A stretch of 64,000 bases of DNA from an uncultured Prevotellaceae bacterium (GCA_900320245.1 ONRP01000007.1:1-64000), one strand, 5' to 3'; shown: positions 35,081 through 45,003, counted from the stretch's first letter. Numbers and translations are program-made. Notes: a model not told the origin generated them from the sequence alone.

Positions 35081-36352
35081 ATGCTGACATTACAACTCAT
35101 CAACCAGGACCCTGAGGATGTGATTCGTCGCTTGGCCGTCAAGCAGTTTGACGGACGCGAGCCCATTATGCGCATCGTGGAACTGGACAAGCAGCGCCGT
35201 GCACTGCAGAAACAACGCGACGACAACGCCGCTGTACTCAATAAGATGGCCGCACAGATCGGTACCCTCATGAAGCAGGGCAACCGCGACGAGGCCGAGA
35301 ACGTTAAGGCCCAGGTGGCCGGCCTCAAGACCGCCAACAAGGAGATTGACGACAACCTCACCGCTGCCCAGAACGAGATTACCGAAATCCTGCTGAGCAT
35401 TCCCAATGTGCCCTACAGCGGTGTCCCCGAGGGCAAGACCGCCGAGGACAACGTCGTCGAGAAGACCGGCGGCAAGATGCCCGAACTCCCCGAGGATGCA
35501 CTCCCTCACTGGGACCTGGCCAAGAAGTATAACCTCATCGACTTTGACCTGGGTGTCAAGATCACGGGTGCTGGATTCCCCGTCTATGTGGGCAAGGGCG
35601 CACGCCTGCAGCGTGCCCTGATCCAGTTCTTCCTCGACGAGGCCGGCAAGGCTGGCTATCTCGAGATTGAGCCCCCGCTGGTGGTTAACGAGGCATCGGG
35701 TCTGGGTACCGGTCAGTTGCCCGACAAGGAGGGTCAGATGTATCATTGCCAGGTGGACAACTTCTACCTGATTCCCACGGCCGAGGTGCCTGTGACCAAC
35801 ATGTACCGTGACGTCATCATCCCGCAGGAAGAACTGCCCAAGAAGAATTGTGCCTACTCGGCATGTTTCCGTCGCGAGGCCGGTTCCTACGGCAAGGACG
35901 TGCGTGGCCTGAACCGCCTGCACCAGTTCGACAAGGTCGAAATCGTGCGCATCGAGCGTCCCGAGGACTCCTATGCTGCCCTTGAGGAGATGAAGGACCA
36001 CGTGCAGGGTCTGCTCGAGAAACTCGAACTGCCCTGGCACATCCTGCGCTTGTGTGGCGGTGACATGAGTTTTACCAGCGCCATCACCTTCGACTTCGAG
36101 GTGTGGTCAGCAGCCCAGCAGCGCTGGCTCGAGGTGAGCAGCGTATCCAACTTCGAGACCTACCAGGCTAACCGCCTCAAGTGCCGCTACCGTGGCGATG
36201 ACAAGAAGACTCACCTGTGCCACACGCTCAACGGCTCGGCACTGGCTCTGCCGCGCATCGTGGCCGCTCTGCTCGAGAACAACCAGACGCCTGAGGGCAT
36301 CCGCATTCCCGCCGCCCTGCAGCGCTACACCGGTTTCGACATCATCGACTGA
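35081..36352 (+). CDS. serS: Seryl-tRNA synthetase
   Basis: The 423-residue class II synthetase charges tRNA-Ser. The N-terminal ~110 residues form the long antiparallel coiled coil that grips the tRNA variable arm (ELDKQRRALQKQRDDNAAVL to NKEIDDNLTAAQNEITEI). The catalytic core carries motif 2 (CFRREAGSYGKDVRGLNRLHQF) and motif 3 (LNGSALALPRIVAALLENNQ). Length and order are normal. Confidence 0.97.
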   Translation: MLTLQLINQDPEDVIRRLAVKQFDGREPIMRIVELDKQRRALQKQRDDNAAVLNKMAAQIGTLMKQGNRDEAENVKAQVAGLKTANKEIDDNLTAAQNEITEILLSIPNVPYSGVPEGKTAEDNVVEKTGGKMPELPEDALPHWDLAKKYNLIDFDLGVKITGAGFPVYVGKGARLQRALIQFFLDEAGKAGYLEIEPPLVVNEASGLGTGQLPDKEGQMYHCQVDNFYLIPTAEVPVTNMYRDVIIPQEELPKKNCAYSACFRREAGSYGKDVRGLNRLHQFDKVEIVRIERPEDSYAALEEMKDHVQGLLEKLELPWHILRLCGGDMSFTSAITFDFEVWSAAQQRWLEVSSVSNFETYQANRLKCRYRGDDKKTHLCHTLNGSALALPRIVAALLENNQTPEGIRIPAALQRYTGFDIID

Positions 36353-36365
36353 TAGAATAAGACAC

Positions 36366-36433
36366 TCACGCTAAGACGCTAAGGCGCTAAGATTTTGTAT
36401 TGATAAACTTTGCGGCTTAGCGTCTTGGCGTGA
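36366..36433. repeat. Imperfect palindrome with CGCTAAG repeats between serS and the acyltransferase gene
   Basis: TCACGCTAAGACGCTAAG (36366-36383) is repeated inversely at 36416-36433 with one mismatch. The left arm contains three tandem CGCTAAGR units. It may act as a hairpin terminator for serS or be a mobile intergenic repeat. Confidence 0.6.
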
Positions 36434-36451
36434 ACTAATAATGACTGATGT

Positions 36452-37462
36452 ATGAATAGGAAGGCCTGGCTCGACTACATGAAGTTCATCGCGATGTTCC
36501 TCGTGGTGGTTTATCACACGCCCCCGCGCTACGACAATGCCCACGAGGTGGCATTGTTCAACATGGGCGCACCGGTGTTCTTCTTTGCTGCGGGCTACCT
36601 GTTCAACATCGCCAGGCAAAAGAATTTCTTCTCTTTCCTGGCACATCGTGCGCGCCAGATTCTGGTGCCTTACACCACCTTCTTCATCATTTTCTATGCC
36701 CTGTGGCTGGTGGTGGGGCGCCGTATGGCGGGTCCCGAGGAGCAGGCCATCGGCCTGTATGAGCCGCTGCGGCAGTTCGTCCAGGGCACGCCCGACGTGG
36801 TGCTGGGTCCCTTCTGGTTCCTGGCCGCCCTGTTCACGATGCAGGTCATCTATTACCCCATCAGGAAATTCCTCTCGGGCGCTTGGCCGCTTGTTGCGGC
36901 TCTGCTGCTCAGCCTGTCGCTGTTCGTGCTGCCCGACGTGCCGTGTTTCCGCTGGTGGAACCTCGACAAGGCCTTCCTGTATATGCCCATCTATGCCTTG
37001 GGCAACTGTTGCCATCCGTTGATTGAGAAGTTCGACTTCGCTACGGTGGGGCGCTCCCTGCTGTGGCTGCTATGTGCCGCCCTGGGCCTCGGTTTCCTCA
37101 TCGTGGCGCCGCTGAACATCGACAGGGATGTCGCTTATGTCCTCGCGCCCGAAGCCGTCATTCTGGTTCTTCCCTTGTACACGGCAGTGTGCAAGGCATT
37201 GGAGCGCTGGCACGGCACAAGCCACATCGCCCAAGGTGTCGCAATTACCGGCATCACTTATCTGGCCCTGCAGAATTACTTGATCGGCATCATCAAGATG
37301 GTCGTCGGCAAGGTAGCGGGAGCGGCCGTCTTCGACGACAACATCCTGCTCAAGGTCGCCGTTGCCGTCGCCGTGATGGTCATCCTCTATCCCATGGCCA
37401 TGTTTGTCGAGCGCTACCTGCCATTCCTCCTCGGCAAGCCCTACAGGCAAAGAAACCGGTGA
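36452..37462 (+). CDS. Membrane acyltransferase, Acyltransferase_3 family
   Basis: The 336-residue protein has about ten membrane segments and matches the acyltransferase-3 / fucose 4-O-acetylase-like group. It starts NRKAWLDYMKFIAMFLVVVYHT (the conserved His of the family) and continues with PVFFFAAGYLFN and GPFWFLAALFTMQV. Such enzymes transfer acetyl groups to sugars of surface polysaccharides or peptidoglycan; the acceptor is unknown here. It lies between serS and lysS with no clear promoter of its own. Confidence 0.85.
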   Translation: MNRKAWLDYMKFIAMFLVVVYHTPPRYDNAHEVALFNMGAPVFFFAAGYLFNIARQKNFFSFLAHRARQILVPYTTFFIIFYALWLVVGRRMAGPEEQAIGLYEPLRQFVQGTPDVVLGPFWFLAALFTMQVIYYPIRKFLSGAWPLVAALLLSLSLFVLPDVPCFRWWNLDKAFLYMPIYALGNCCHPLIEKFDFATVGRSLLWLLCAALGLGFLIVAPLNIDRDVAYVLAPEAVILVLPLYTAVCKALERWHGTSHIAQGVAITGITYLALQNYLIGIIKMVVGKVAGAAVFDDNILLKVAVAVAVMVILYPMAMFVERYLPFLLGKPYRQRNR

Positions 37463-37490
37463 CGTTCAACCGTGAACAGAAAAAAAATTG

Positions 37491-37498
37491 TATCTTTG
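37491..37498 (+). promoter_or_regulatory. -7 promoter box for lysS
   Basis: TATCTTTG, 36 bases upstream of the lysS ATG. Confidence 0.6.
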
Positions 37499-37534
37499 CA
37501 GTTTAAATGTGAATCTCATCAAAACTGACATAAC

Positions 37535-39286
37535 ATGAATGTACTTGAATTAAGCGAACAAGAGATTATCCGCCGCAACAGTTTGGAACAACTCAAGGCC
37601 TTGGGTATCAATCCCTATCCCGCAGCCGAGTATGTGGTGAATGCCTATAGCGACGACATCGTGGCCAACTTCAGCGACGATGCCGAGCCGCGCCAGGTGA
37701 GCATCGCCGGACGCATGATGAACCGCCGCATCATGGGCAAGGCCTCCTTCTTTGAACTACAGGATTCCAAGGGCCGCGTCCAGGTCTACGTGAGCCGCGA
37801 CGACCTGTGTCCCGGCGAGGATAAGGACCTGTATAACACGGTGTTCAAGAAGTTGCTCGACATGGGCGACTTTGTCGGTGTCGAGGGCTATGTCTTCCGC
37901 ACCCAGACGGGCGAAATCAGCGTCCACGCTCAGTCGTTGAAACTGCTGAGCAAGTCGCTCAAGCCGCTGCCCGTGGTCAAAGTCAAGGACGGCGTGACCT
38001 ACGATGCCTTCGAGGATCCCGAGTTGCGCTACCGCCAGCGCTATGTCGACCTGGTGGTCAACGCCGGCGTGAAGGAGACCTTCCTGAAGCGCGCCCAGGT
38101 GGTAAAGACCATGCGCCAGGTGCTGGATGATGCCGGTTACACCGAGGTCGAGACCCCGACGCTGCAGGCCATCGCCGGCGGTGCCACGGCAAGGCCGTTC
38201 ATCACCCACTTCAACGCGTTGAACATCCCCATGTATATGCGCATCGCCACTGAGTTATACCTCAAGCGCCTGATTGTGGGCGGCTTTGAGGGCGTCTACG
38301 AGATTGGCAAGAACTTCCGCAACGAGGGTATGGACCGCAACCACAACCCCGAGTTCACCTGCATGGAGTTGTACGTGCAGTACAAGGACTACAACTGGAT
38401 GATGTCGTTCACCGAGCGCCTGCTCGAGACCATCTGCATCGCCGTGAATGGCAAGCCCGAGACCGAAATCGACGGCCAGGTCATCAGTTTCAAGGCGCCT
38501 TACCGCCGTCTGCCCATCCTCGATGCCATCAAGGAGAAAACCGGCTTTGACCTGGAGGGCAAGAGCGAGGACGAGATCCGTGAGGTGTGCCGCAAGTTGA
38601 ACCTCGAGATCGACGACACCATGGGCAAGGGCAAACTCATCGACGAGATCTTCGGCGAGTTCTGCGAGGGTACATTCATCCAGCCCACCTTCATCATCGA
38701 CTATCCCGTCGAGATGTCGCCGCTGACCAAGATGCACCGCAGCAAGCCCGGCCTGACCGAGCGCTTCGAGTTGATGGTCAACGGCAAGGAGTTGGCCAAC
38801 GCCTATAGCGAGTTGAACGACCCCATCGACCAGGAGGAACGCTTCAAGGAGCAGATGCGACTGGCCGACAAGGGCGACGACGAGGCCATGGTCATCGACC
38901 AGGACTTCCTGCGCGCCCTGCAGTACGGCATGCCCCCCACGAGCGGCATCGGCATCGGTATCGACCGCCTGGTGATGCTCATGACCGGCAACAGTTACAT
39001 CCAGGACGTGCTGCTGTTCCCGCAGATGCGTCCCGAGAAGGTGCCCGCCCGCGACAAGGTCGAGGCCTTCACCGCGCTGGGCATCCCCGAGGAGTGGGTT
39101 GCTCCCATCCAGAAGGCCGGTCTGCTGACCGTGGCCGCCCTGGGTGCGCTGGAGAAACCCGGCAAACTCTTCCAGGACCTGCTCGACATCAACAAGAAGT
39201 ACAAGTTGGGCTACAAGGTGCCCGTCGTCGACGATGTCAAGAAGTGGGTCGAGGCTGCTGCCGCCGCCACGGCTTCACAGCAGTAA
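37535..39286 (+). CDS. lysS: Lysyl-tRNA synthetase (class II)
   Basis: The 583-residue enzyme charges tRNA-Lys. It has an N-terminal OB-fold anticodon-binding domain (VSIAGRMMNRRIMGKASFFELQ), motif 2 (EIGKNFRNEGMDRNHNPEFTCME) and motif 3 (GIGIGIDRLVMLMTG). About 80 extra residues at the C-terminus contain helical segments (PEEWVAPIQKAGLLTVAALG and KLFQDLLDINKKYK), an extension seen in Bacteroidales LysRS and absent from the ~500-residue enzyme of other phyla. A terminator follows. Confidence 0.97.
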   Translation: MNVLELSEQEIIRRNSLEQLKALGINPYPAAEYVVNAYSDDIVANFSDDAEPRQVSIAGRMMNRRIMGKASFFELQDSKGRVQVYVSRDDLCPGEDKDLYNTVFKKLLDMGDFVGVEGYVFRTQTGEISVHAQSLKLLSKSLKPLPVVKVKDGVTYDAFEDPELRYRQRYVDLVVNAGVKETFLKRAQVVKTMRQVLDDAGYTEVETPTLQAIAGGATARPFITHFNALNIPMYMRIATELYLKRLIVGGFEGVYEIGKNFRNEGMDRNHNPEFTCMELYVQYKDYNWMMSFTERLLETICIAVNGKPETEIDGQVISFKAPYRRLPILDAIKEKTGFDLEGKSEDEIREVCRKLNLEIDDTMGKGKLIDEIFGEFCEGTFIQPTFIIDYPVEMSPLTKMHRSKPGLTERFELMVNGKELANAYSELNDPIDQEERFKEQMRLADKGDDEAMVIDQDFLRALQYGMPPTSGIGIGIDRLVMLMTGNSYIQDVLLFPQMRPEKVPARDKVEAFTALGIPEEWVAPIQKAGLLTVAALGALEKPGKLFQDLLDINKKYKLGYKVPVVDDVKKWVEAAAAATASQQ

Positions 39287-39309
39287 AGACACCTCGCCTG
39301 AAACGTATC

Positions 39310-39350
39310 ATGGGCAGGGGCTGGCACACGTGCCGCTCTTGCCCATTTTC
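39310..39350 (+). terminator. Terminator after lysS
   Basis: ATGGGCAGGGGCTGGCAC pairs with GTGCCGCTCTTGCCCAT (a few mismatches), followed by TTTCATT, 24 bases after the lysS stop. Confidence 0.6.
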
Positions 39351-39442
39351 ATTGGTTGCAGATGCTTAGAAATTTGCAATTTTTAAGAAAGTTTTTTTCA
39401 TCTTATTCCGGCAAAATGGGCCGGATTTTCGTTATTATTTTA

Positions 39443-39450
39443 TAATTTTG
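39443..39450 (+). promoter_or_regulatory. -7 promoter box for the first PorZ-like gene
   Basis: TAATTTTG, 97 bases upstream of the ATG at 39547. The leader holds a small TGTGAA/TTCACA hairpin near 39471. Confidence 0.55.
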
Positions 39451-39546
39451 GCATTTGATTCAGTGGGTTTTGTGTGAAGTTTTCACATATCTCGCTGTGT
39501 ATCAATATGTTAATAGTGCGAGAATAATCGATAAAACTAACAAGAT

Positions 39547-41883
39547 ATGTTTAAAAAACGCTTTATGTTTGTGATGCTGTTGGTGTTGGCTGTTGCCAGT
39601 GCCAGCGCAGGCACATGGAAGATGCATAACAGTTATGTGACCAAGTTGATCAAGAACGTGTTTGATACAGGTGACAAGGTCTACTACGTCAACAGCAACA
39701 AACTGTACCAGTTCGACAAGTCGACCCAGACGACGCTCTCTCTGGGTAAGCAGAACATCCTGTCGGACAACACGATTTCCCAGATTTACTATGACTGGGA
39801 GAACAATTTGCTGTTTGTGGCTTATGCCAACTCCAACATCGATGTCATCGACCAGGCCGGCAAAGTGACGAACATCAGCAACATCAAGGACATTATCGTG
39901 CGTGTGCATAGTTATTCGCTGAACCCCGAGACCGGTGACCTGCAGGACTATACCGGCAAGGAAATCAACGACATCAACTTTGCCAACGGCAGGGCCTACG
40001 TCGCTACCGGTTACGGCTATGTGTGCATCGACGAGACGTCGCTCAAGGTGGTGCATAACTATGACCTGGGCCGTAAAATCAACTCCGTGGCCGTGATTGG
40101 CGACGAGATGCTGATTCTCTCCAAGAGTTACTGCTACCACGGCACCATCGAGGACGAAGACCCCATCAACCACTACACCAAGGAGTCGGGCTCGTTCAAC
40201 GGCTGCAGGATGTATCCCATCAACGAGAATTCAGTGTTCATCATGGGCCCGTCGACGTTGTACAACTATGAGTTTGTGAACAGTGTGCCTGTGTTGACCG
40301 AACTTGTCGCCGCGCGCAGCAACAGCGTCCAGAAGACCCCGACCGGCTTTATCGCCAACTTCCCCGAGCAGACTTATTACTACACATTTGACCCGACGGG
40401 CAAAGTCGGCACCAAGGTGGGCAGCGCTGTGGGCTATGCCACCAGCAACCCCGATGGCGACGGCACGGTGTGGATCAACGATGCCAACGGTCTGCATGTC
40501 AGTGGTAGCACCGCTTATTACAAGATCAACTCGCTGACCACCGATGCCCCCTTCTGGCTGAGGTACAACGGTGACCTGAACAAGTTGTATGCCGGTTCAT
40601 CGGGCCCGATCTCCCTGATCAACATTGTGGCTACCAATGTGCCCAATATCATCAACACCTATGACGGCAACAACTGGAGCAACGCCACGGCCTACACCGC
40701 TTCGGGTTCGGGATACGACTTCGTGTTCAATCCGCTGGATCCCAGGATGTATATCAGGGCTGGCTGGAAGAACCTGTATAAGGTGGTCAATGACCAACTG
40801 GTGACGACCTACAACAACTCCAACTCCAAACTGAGTACCCGCAAGTGCCATCCGGCATTTGACAACTACGGCAACATGTGGGTGGTTACGCCTTATGGCC
40901 TCCCCGAATCGCCCGTTTTGTTATTGCCCAAGGACAAGGTGTTCAACACGACATCGGCCAAGACCGACTGGCTTGTTCCTGCAGGTTTTGAAGCACTGAA
41001 TACGGGCAAAATGCAGCGCTCACGCTTCCTGGTATCCAAGAAGAACAATGTGAAGATTTTCAGTGACTGTGACTACAGCGGTGCCATCACAGGTCGCATC
41101 TACTGCTGGGACAACGGCAACGAGGATCCCATGGTGGATACCTACCAGTTGAGTTCGATCGGCCACTTCGTTGACCAGAACAACAGCCAGGTGAGTTGGA
41201 CTTACCTCTGCCATTTTGAGGAGGACCGTGAAGGCATGTTCTGGGTAGGTCACGATATGGGTCTGTTCGTTTTTGACCCCGACGTCGTCTTTGATGCTGC
41301 CCCTGCAGCCGTCCGTCCCTACGTGACCAAGTTCAGCGAGGGCCAGGGTTACCTGTGCGAGGGCTATACGGTCTATGACATCGGTGTTGACCGCGACAAC
41401 AACAAGTGGATTGCCACCAACAACGGCGTTTACTTCGTATCGCCCGACGGCAGCGAGGTCTATAACCACTTCACCATCGAGAACAGTGACGTGCCCAGCA
41501 ACCTGGTCTACACCGTCGAGTGTGACACGGTGCACGACCGCGTCTACATCTACACCGACAACGGCATCGCCGAGTATATCGTCAACGGTGACGCCACGAG
41601 CATCAACTTCGATAACGTGTATGCCTTCCCCAATCCCATCGAGCCCGACTTCACGGGTATGATCAAGATTGCCAACCTGATGGACAACTCCTATGTGACC
41701 GTTACCGACCGTGACGGCAACATCGTGGCCCAGTTCGGCCCGGTTGTGGGTAGCGCATTGTGGGACGGCAGCGGCGCCGACGGCGAGCGTGTGCCCACGG
41801 GCATCTACAACATCTATGCCGCCCAGGGAGCACAACCCGCGATTACGGGCACTCCCCAGACGACCGTCATGATTATCAAGTGA
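39547..41883 (+). CDS. PorZ-like type IX secretion protein (two beta-propellers plus C-terminal domain), copy 1
   Basis: The 778-residue protein has a signal peptide (MFKKRFMFVMLLVLAVASASA) and then the PorZ pattern: WKMHNSYVTKL, YYVNSNKLYQFDKSTQ, LLFVAYANSNIDVIDQAGKV and VATGYGYVCID. Its C-terminus, YAFPNPIEPDFTGMIKIANL to VPTGIYNIYAA, is the beta-sandwich domain typical of type IX substrates. PorZ in Porphyromonas (about 776 residues) is part of the surface attachment complex that binds anionic LPS and fixes cargo to it. Length and layout agree. A paralogue lies at 45079-47399, with an O-acylation cassette between them. No other secretion-system genes are in the window. Confidence 0.75.
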   Translation: MFKKRFMFVMLLVLAVASASAGTWKMHNSYVTKLIKNVFDTGDKVYYVNSNKLYQFDKSTQTTLSLGKQNILSDNTISQIYYDWENNLLFVAYANSNIDVIDQAGKVTNISNIKDIIVRVHSYSLNPETGDLQDYTGKEINDINFANGRAYVATGYGYVCIDETSLKVVHNYDLGRKINSVAVIGDEMLILSKSYCYHGTIEDEDPINHYTKESGSFNGCRMYPINENSVFIMGPSTLYNYEFVNSVPVLTELVAARSNSVQKTPTGFIANFPEQTYYYTFDPTGKVGTKVGSAVGYATSNPDGDGTVWINDANGLHVSGSTAYYKINSLTTDAPFWLRYNGDLNKLYAGSSGPISLINIVATNVPNIINTYDGNNWSNATAYTASGSGYDFVFNPLDPRMYIRAGWKNLYKVVNDQLVTTYNNSNSKLSTRKCHPAFDNYGNMWVVTPYGLPESPVLLLPKDKVFNTTSAKTDWLVPAGFEALNTGKMQRSRFLVSKKNNVKIFSDCDYSGAITGRIYCWDNGNEDPMVDTYQLSSIGHFVDQNNSQVSWTYLCHFEEDREGMFWVGHDMGLFVFDPDVVFDAAPAAVRPYVTKFSEGQGYLCEGYTVYDIGVDRDNNKWIATNNGVYFVSPDGSEVYNHFTIENSDVPSNLVYTVECDTVHDRVYIYTDNGIAEYIVNGDATSINFDNVYAFPNPIEPDFTGMIKIANLMDNSYVTVTDRDGNIVAQFGPVVGSALWDGSGADGERVPTGIYNIYAAQGAQPAITGTPQTTVMIIK

Positions 41884-41935
41884 TGTCCCTTCTCAGGCTC
41901 ATCGGTAAGTCAAGAGGTAAAGATCAATGAATCAG

Positions 41936-41969
41936 GAGGGCATGCCGTCGATCAGCATGTCCTCTTGTT
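41936..41969 (+). terminator. Weak hairpin terminator after the first PorZ-like gene
   Basis: GAGGGCATGC pairs with GCATGTCCTC (one G-U) and is followed by TTGTTTAGG. It lies 30 bases before the MBOAT gene. Confidence 0.45.
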
Positions 41970-41993
41970 TAGGATATAGCGAGTAGCGATAAG

Positions 41994-43439
41994 ATGCTGT
42001 TTAATTCGTTCACATTCATGATTTTCCTGCCAGTGGTGTTCCTGCTCTACTGGTTTGTGTTCAAGCGGCTCAAGTGGCAGAATCTGCTCATCCTGGTTGC
42101 CAGTTACGTGTTCTACGGCTGGTGGGACTGGCGTTTTCTGATACTGATTGTCATCACGTCGCTGAGCAGTTATGTGAGCGGTTTGCTCATTAAGCGCTAC
42201 GAGGGCCAACGGGGCAGGCAGAAAGCCGTCAGCGCAGCCAACATTGTGCTCAACCTGGGCATCCTGGCCACGTTCAAGTATTTCAACTTCTTTGTGGGCA
42301 GCATGGGGGCTTTGCTCCATACCTTGGGCATGGAGATGGACTGGCCCACGATGCGTATCATCCTGCCTGTCGGCATCAGTTTCTACACTTTCCAGGCCCT
42401 GAGTTACTCGATTGACGTATATACCCGCAAGATAGAGCCCACGCGGGACATCATCGCCTTTTTCTCGTTCATCAGTTTCTTCCCGCAGTTGGTGGCTGGA
42501 CCCATCGAGCGGGCCACGAGCCTGTTGCCGCAGATACTGCGTGAGCGCAAGTTTGACTACGGTCAGGCGGTCGACGGCCTGCGCCAGATGCTGTGGGGAC
42601 TGTTCAAGAAACTCATCATCGCCGACACCTGTGCCGAGGTGGTCAACCAAGCGTGGGACGGCATCGGCAGCCAGCCAGGCATGAACCTGTTCATTGCCTC
42701 GGTGCTGTTCTCGTTCCAGATTTATGCCGACTTCTCGGGTTACAGCGACATCGCCATCGGTTGCGCCAAACTGTTCGGCATCAGGCTGACGACCAACTTC
42801 CGGGTGCCCTACCTGTCGCGCAATGTGCGTGAGTTCTGGCGTCGCTGGCACATCACGCTGATGAACTGGTTCACCCAGTATGTCTATTTCCCGCTGGGCG
42901 GCAGCCGTTGTTCGCGTGGCCGCACGATTGTGAACATCATCATCGTGTTCGCCCTGAGCGGCCTGTGGCATGGCGCTGACTGGACCTTTGTCCTGTGGGG
43001 ACTCTACCATGCCCTGTTGTTTATCCCGCTCGTCATGCTCGGGAAGCGTGCCCGCAAGGACACGGTGGCTGCAGGGCGGCGCTTGCCCACCTGGCGCGAA
43101 TTTGTCGCTATGGTGGTGACCTTCCTGCTGGTCAACTTCGGCTGGATTCTGTTCCGTGCGCCCGACTTCGCCCAGTTCGGTGCTTTTGTGCGCCGCATGT
43201 GCTCGCCGTCGCTGCTGGCCGTTCATGGCTTGACGATGAAGATGGCGACTACGCTGTTGTGGTGTGTGGGCCTGATGATTGTCGAGTGGATTCAGCGCGA
43301 GCGCGAGCACGTGCTGCAAATCGACGGCTACCGCCTGTTCTCGACGCGTCCCGTCCGTCTTGTGGCCTATGCCGTGCTGGTGTTCCTGATTTTCTATTTC
43401 GCCGGTCAGGTGCAAACGTTCATTTATTTCCAGTTCTGA
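41994..43439 (+). CDS. MBOAT family O-acyltransferase (AlgI/DltB-like)
   Basis: The 481-residue membrane protein has about eleven hydrophobic segments. It carries MBOAT/AlgI signatures: FVFKRLKWQNLLILVASYVFYGWWDWRF at the N-terminus (positions ~18-45), SIDVYTRKIEPT, FFPQLVAGPIERA, REFWRRWHITLMNWF, and the catalytic-His segment GLWHGADWTFVLWG. AlgI-type proteins move acetyl groups across the membrane to a partner that O-acetylates an exported polysaccharide. The SGNH protein beginning 4 bases downstream is the natural partner. The acceptor glycan is unknown. Confidence 0.92.
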   Translation: MLFNSFTFMIFLPVVFLLYWFVFKRLKWQNLLILVASYVFYGWWDWRFLILIVITSLSSYVSGLLIKRYEGQRGRQKAVSAANIVLNLGILATFKYFNFFVGSMGALLHTLGMEMDWPTMRIILPVGISFYTFQALSYSIDVYTRKIEPTRDIIAFFSFISFFPQLVAGPIERATSLLPQILRERKFDYGQAVDGLRQMLWGLFKKLIIADTCAEVVNQAWDGIGSQPGMNLFIASVLFSFQIYADFSGYSDIAIGCAKLFGIRLTTNFRVPYLSRNVREFWRRWHITLMNWFTQYVYFPLGGSRCSRGRTIVNIIIVFALSGLWHGADWTFVLWGLYHALLFIPLVMLGKRARKDTVAAGRRLPTWREFVAMVVTFLLVNFGWILFRAPDFAQFGAFVRRMCSPSLLAVHGLTMKMATTLLWCVGLMIVEWIQREREHVLQIDGYRLFSTRPVRLVAYAVLVFLIFYFAGQVQTFIYFQF

Positions 43440-43443
43440 TGCC

Positions 43444-44484
43444 ATGATGAAGAAGTTCCTCATCCAGATATCCTACACGGTGTTGCCCGTCTGGCTTTTG
43501 CTGGTGGGCCTGGCGACCTACTTGTGGGTGACCGACGACAATTCGGGCGACCTGATGCGCTTGGGACTGATTGACAGTGCCCCCGAGTACAGCGACTCGA
43601 TTCGCGAGACGCTTCTGCCCGAGGTCTACTACACTGGCCTGGACAACGACAGCCTGCTGCGTCTCGACACCTGTGACGTGCTGGTCATCGGCGACTCGTT
43701 CTCCCATGGCGGGGGTATGGGCAAGCAAGGCGACTATGTCAACTACCTGGCCCATGACAGCGGCCGCAGGGTGGTGGTGTTCACCCCCAGCGACCCTACG
43801 TTGTCGAGTCCCATGCAGGTGGCCTATGACATCTTGAATCTGGGCTGCATCGACTCCACCCATGTCAAGAACCTCGTCGTCGAGGAGGTGGAGCGCTACC
43901 TGGTCGACCGCCATTGCGGCTTTGTCACCACCCACACGTCGATTCCGCGACCTGTTGAGGCCGCCGAGGAGGATGCCACGGCACCCGCCGATGCTCCTGG
44001 ACCGCTGCAGCGCGTTAAGGACTTCGTGTTCTACCACCTGTTCGGTGCCAATCCCATCTACACCGTGCGCTTGTCACAGCCGGCCTTCAGCAGCAGTGAA
44101 CCCGACAAACTCTATTTCTACAACGAGGATGTGCAGTTGGGCTTTGGCGTCACCGCCGAGCAGCAGCGCAAGGTTGTCGACTGCTATGACAAGGTCATCG
44201 CACTGGCCCGGGAGAAGGGTGTGAACCTGGTGCTGGTTGTTGCTTGCGACAAGTATGACATGTACCAGGACTATATCATCGGCAATCCCTATCCGGCCAA
44301 GACGCTCAACGAGGATATCGGCCAATGGATGGCCCCCGAACTGGACCGTTTCGTGTTTGCCAAGCGCGTCCTGCACCCGCTGGTAGAGCAGGGCGTCAAG
44401 GACGTGTATCTGTTCAACGACACCCACTGGTCACCGTCGTCGTCGCGCATCATCGCCGGCGAAGTCATCGGCAAACTCAAGTAG
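43444..44484 (+). CDS. AlgX/AlgJ-like SGNH-hydrolase-fold protein, membrane anchored
   Basis: The 346-residue protein has one N-terminal membrane anchor (YTVLPVWLLLVGLATYLWV) and an extracytoplasmic SGNH-type domain. VLVIGDSFSHGGG holds the nucleophile Ser near residue 85. The Asp/His pair lies in NDTHWSPSSS close to the C-terminus, as in AlgX, AlgJ and related acetyltransferases. It starts 4 bases after the MBOAT gene, the usual arrangement in polysaccharide acetylation systems. It would transfer the acetyl group to the exported glycan. An Ala/Pro-rich insert lies at about 175-195. Confidence 0.8.
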   Translation: MMKKFLIQISYTVLPVWLLLVGLATYLWVTDDNSGDLMRLGLIDSAPEYSDSIRETLLPEVYYTGLDNDSLLRLDTCDVLVIGDSFSHGGGMGKQGDYVNYLAHDSGRRVVVFTPSDPTLSSPMQVAYDILNLGCIDSTHVKNLVVEEVERYLVDRHCGFVTTHTSIPRPVEAAEEDATAPADAPGPLQRVKDFVFYHLFGANPIYTVRLSQPAFSSSEPDKLYFYNEDVQLGFGVTAEQQRKVVDCYDKVIALAREKGVNLVLVVACDKYDMYQDYIIGNPYPAKTLNEDIGQWMAPELDRFVFAKRVLHPLVEQGVKDVYLFNDTHWSPSSSRIIAGEVIGKLK

Positions 44485-44491
44485 CAGGACG

Positions 44492-44947
44492 ATGGACGTT
44501 ACCTCGGTCGAGTTCTATACCTTAGCCTTTGTCGTGGCGATGGCGCTGGTGGCGCTCCTGATCGGGAAGCGCGACAAGGGCACGCCCAGCACCCACATTG
44601 TGCAACTGTTGACCACTGACGGCAGCGAGGACGACGAGGACTCGCTGCGCCTGGAACGCCAGCAGGGCGGACGGGTGCGACTCACGCGCACGGGATTAAG
44701 CCTGGGCCCCGAGGAGACCGTCAACCTTGTGTTCACCATCAGCGATGACCATTGCACCATCGTCGAGAAAAAAGGTATCAAGCGCCGCGGCTCGAGAGGC
44801 GAGCCGGTATCGGGCGAGGTGACGGTAAAGTGTCTGCGTCCCATCAAGTACCACATGCGCTTCGACAGCCAGGTGACCAGCACGTGGGCCACCTTCACCT
44901 ATGATGCGGCCTCTGAGGAGCCCAAAGAGGTGAAACTGTCCTTCTGA
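44492..44947 (+). CDS. Small membrane-anchored protein of unknown function in the acylation cassette
   Basis: The 151-residue protein starts 7 bases after the SGNH gene. It has one N-terminal membrane helix (FYTLAFVVAMALVALLIG), an acidic stretch (DGSEDDEDS) and a beta-rich domain (GGRVRLTRTGLSLGPEETVNLVFTI, then SGEVTVKCLRPIKYHMRF). I recognise no family. Tight spacing makes it part of the same operon; it may be an accessory factor of the acylation complex. A terminator follows at 44971. Confidence 0.75.
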   Translation: MDVTSVEFYTLAFVVAMALVALLIGKRDKGTPSTHIVQLLTTDGSEDDEDSLRLERQQGGRVRLTRTGLSLGPEETVNLVFTISDDHCTIVEKKGIKRRGSRGEPVSGEVTVKCLRPIKYHMRFDSQVTSTWATFTYDAASEEPKEVKLSF

Positions 44948-44970
44948 ATAGCCATGTCACGTTGCCGCGA

Positions 44971-45003
44971 GGCATCTTTCGCCTGAAGGATGCCCGGTTT
45001 TTG
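44971..45003 (+). terminator. Terminator ending the acylation cassette
   Basis: GGCATCTTTC pairs with GAAGGATGCC (one G-U), followed by CGGTTTTTTGC. Confidence 0.65.
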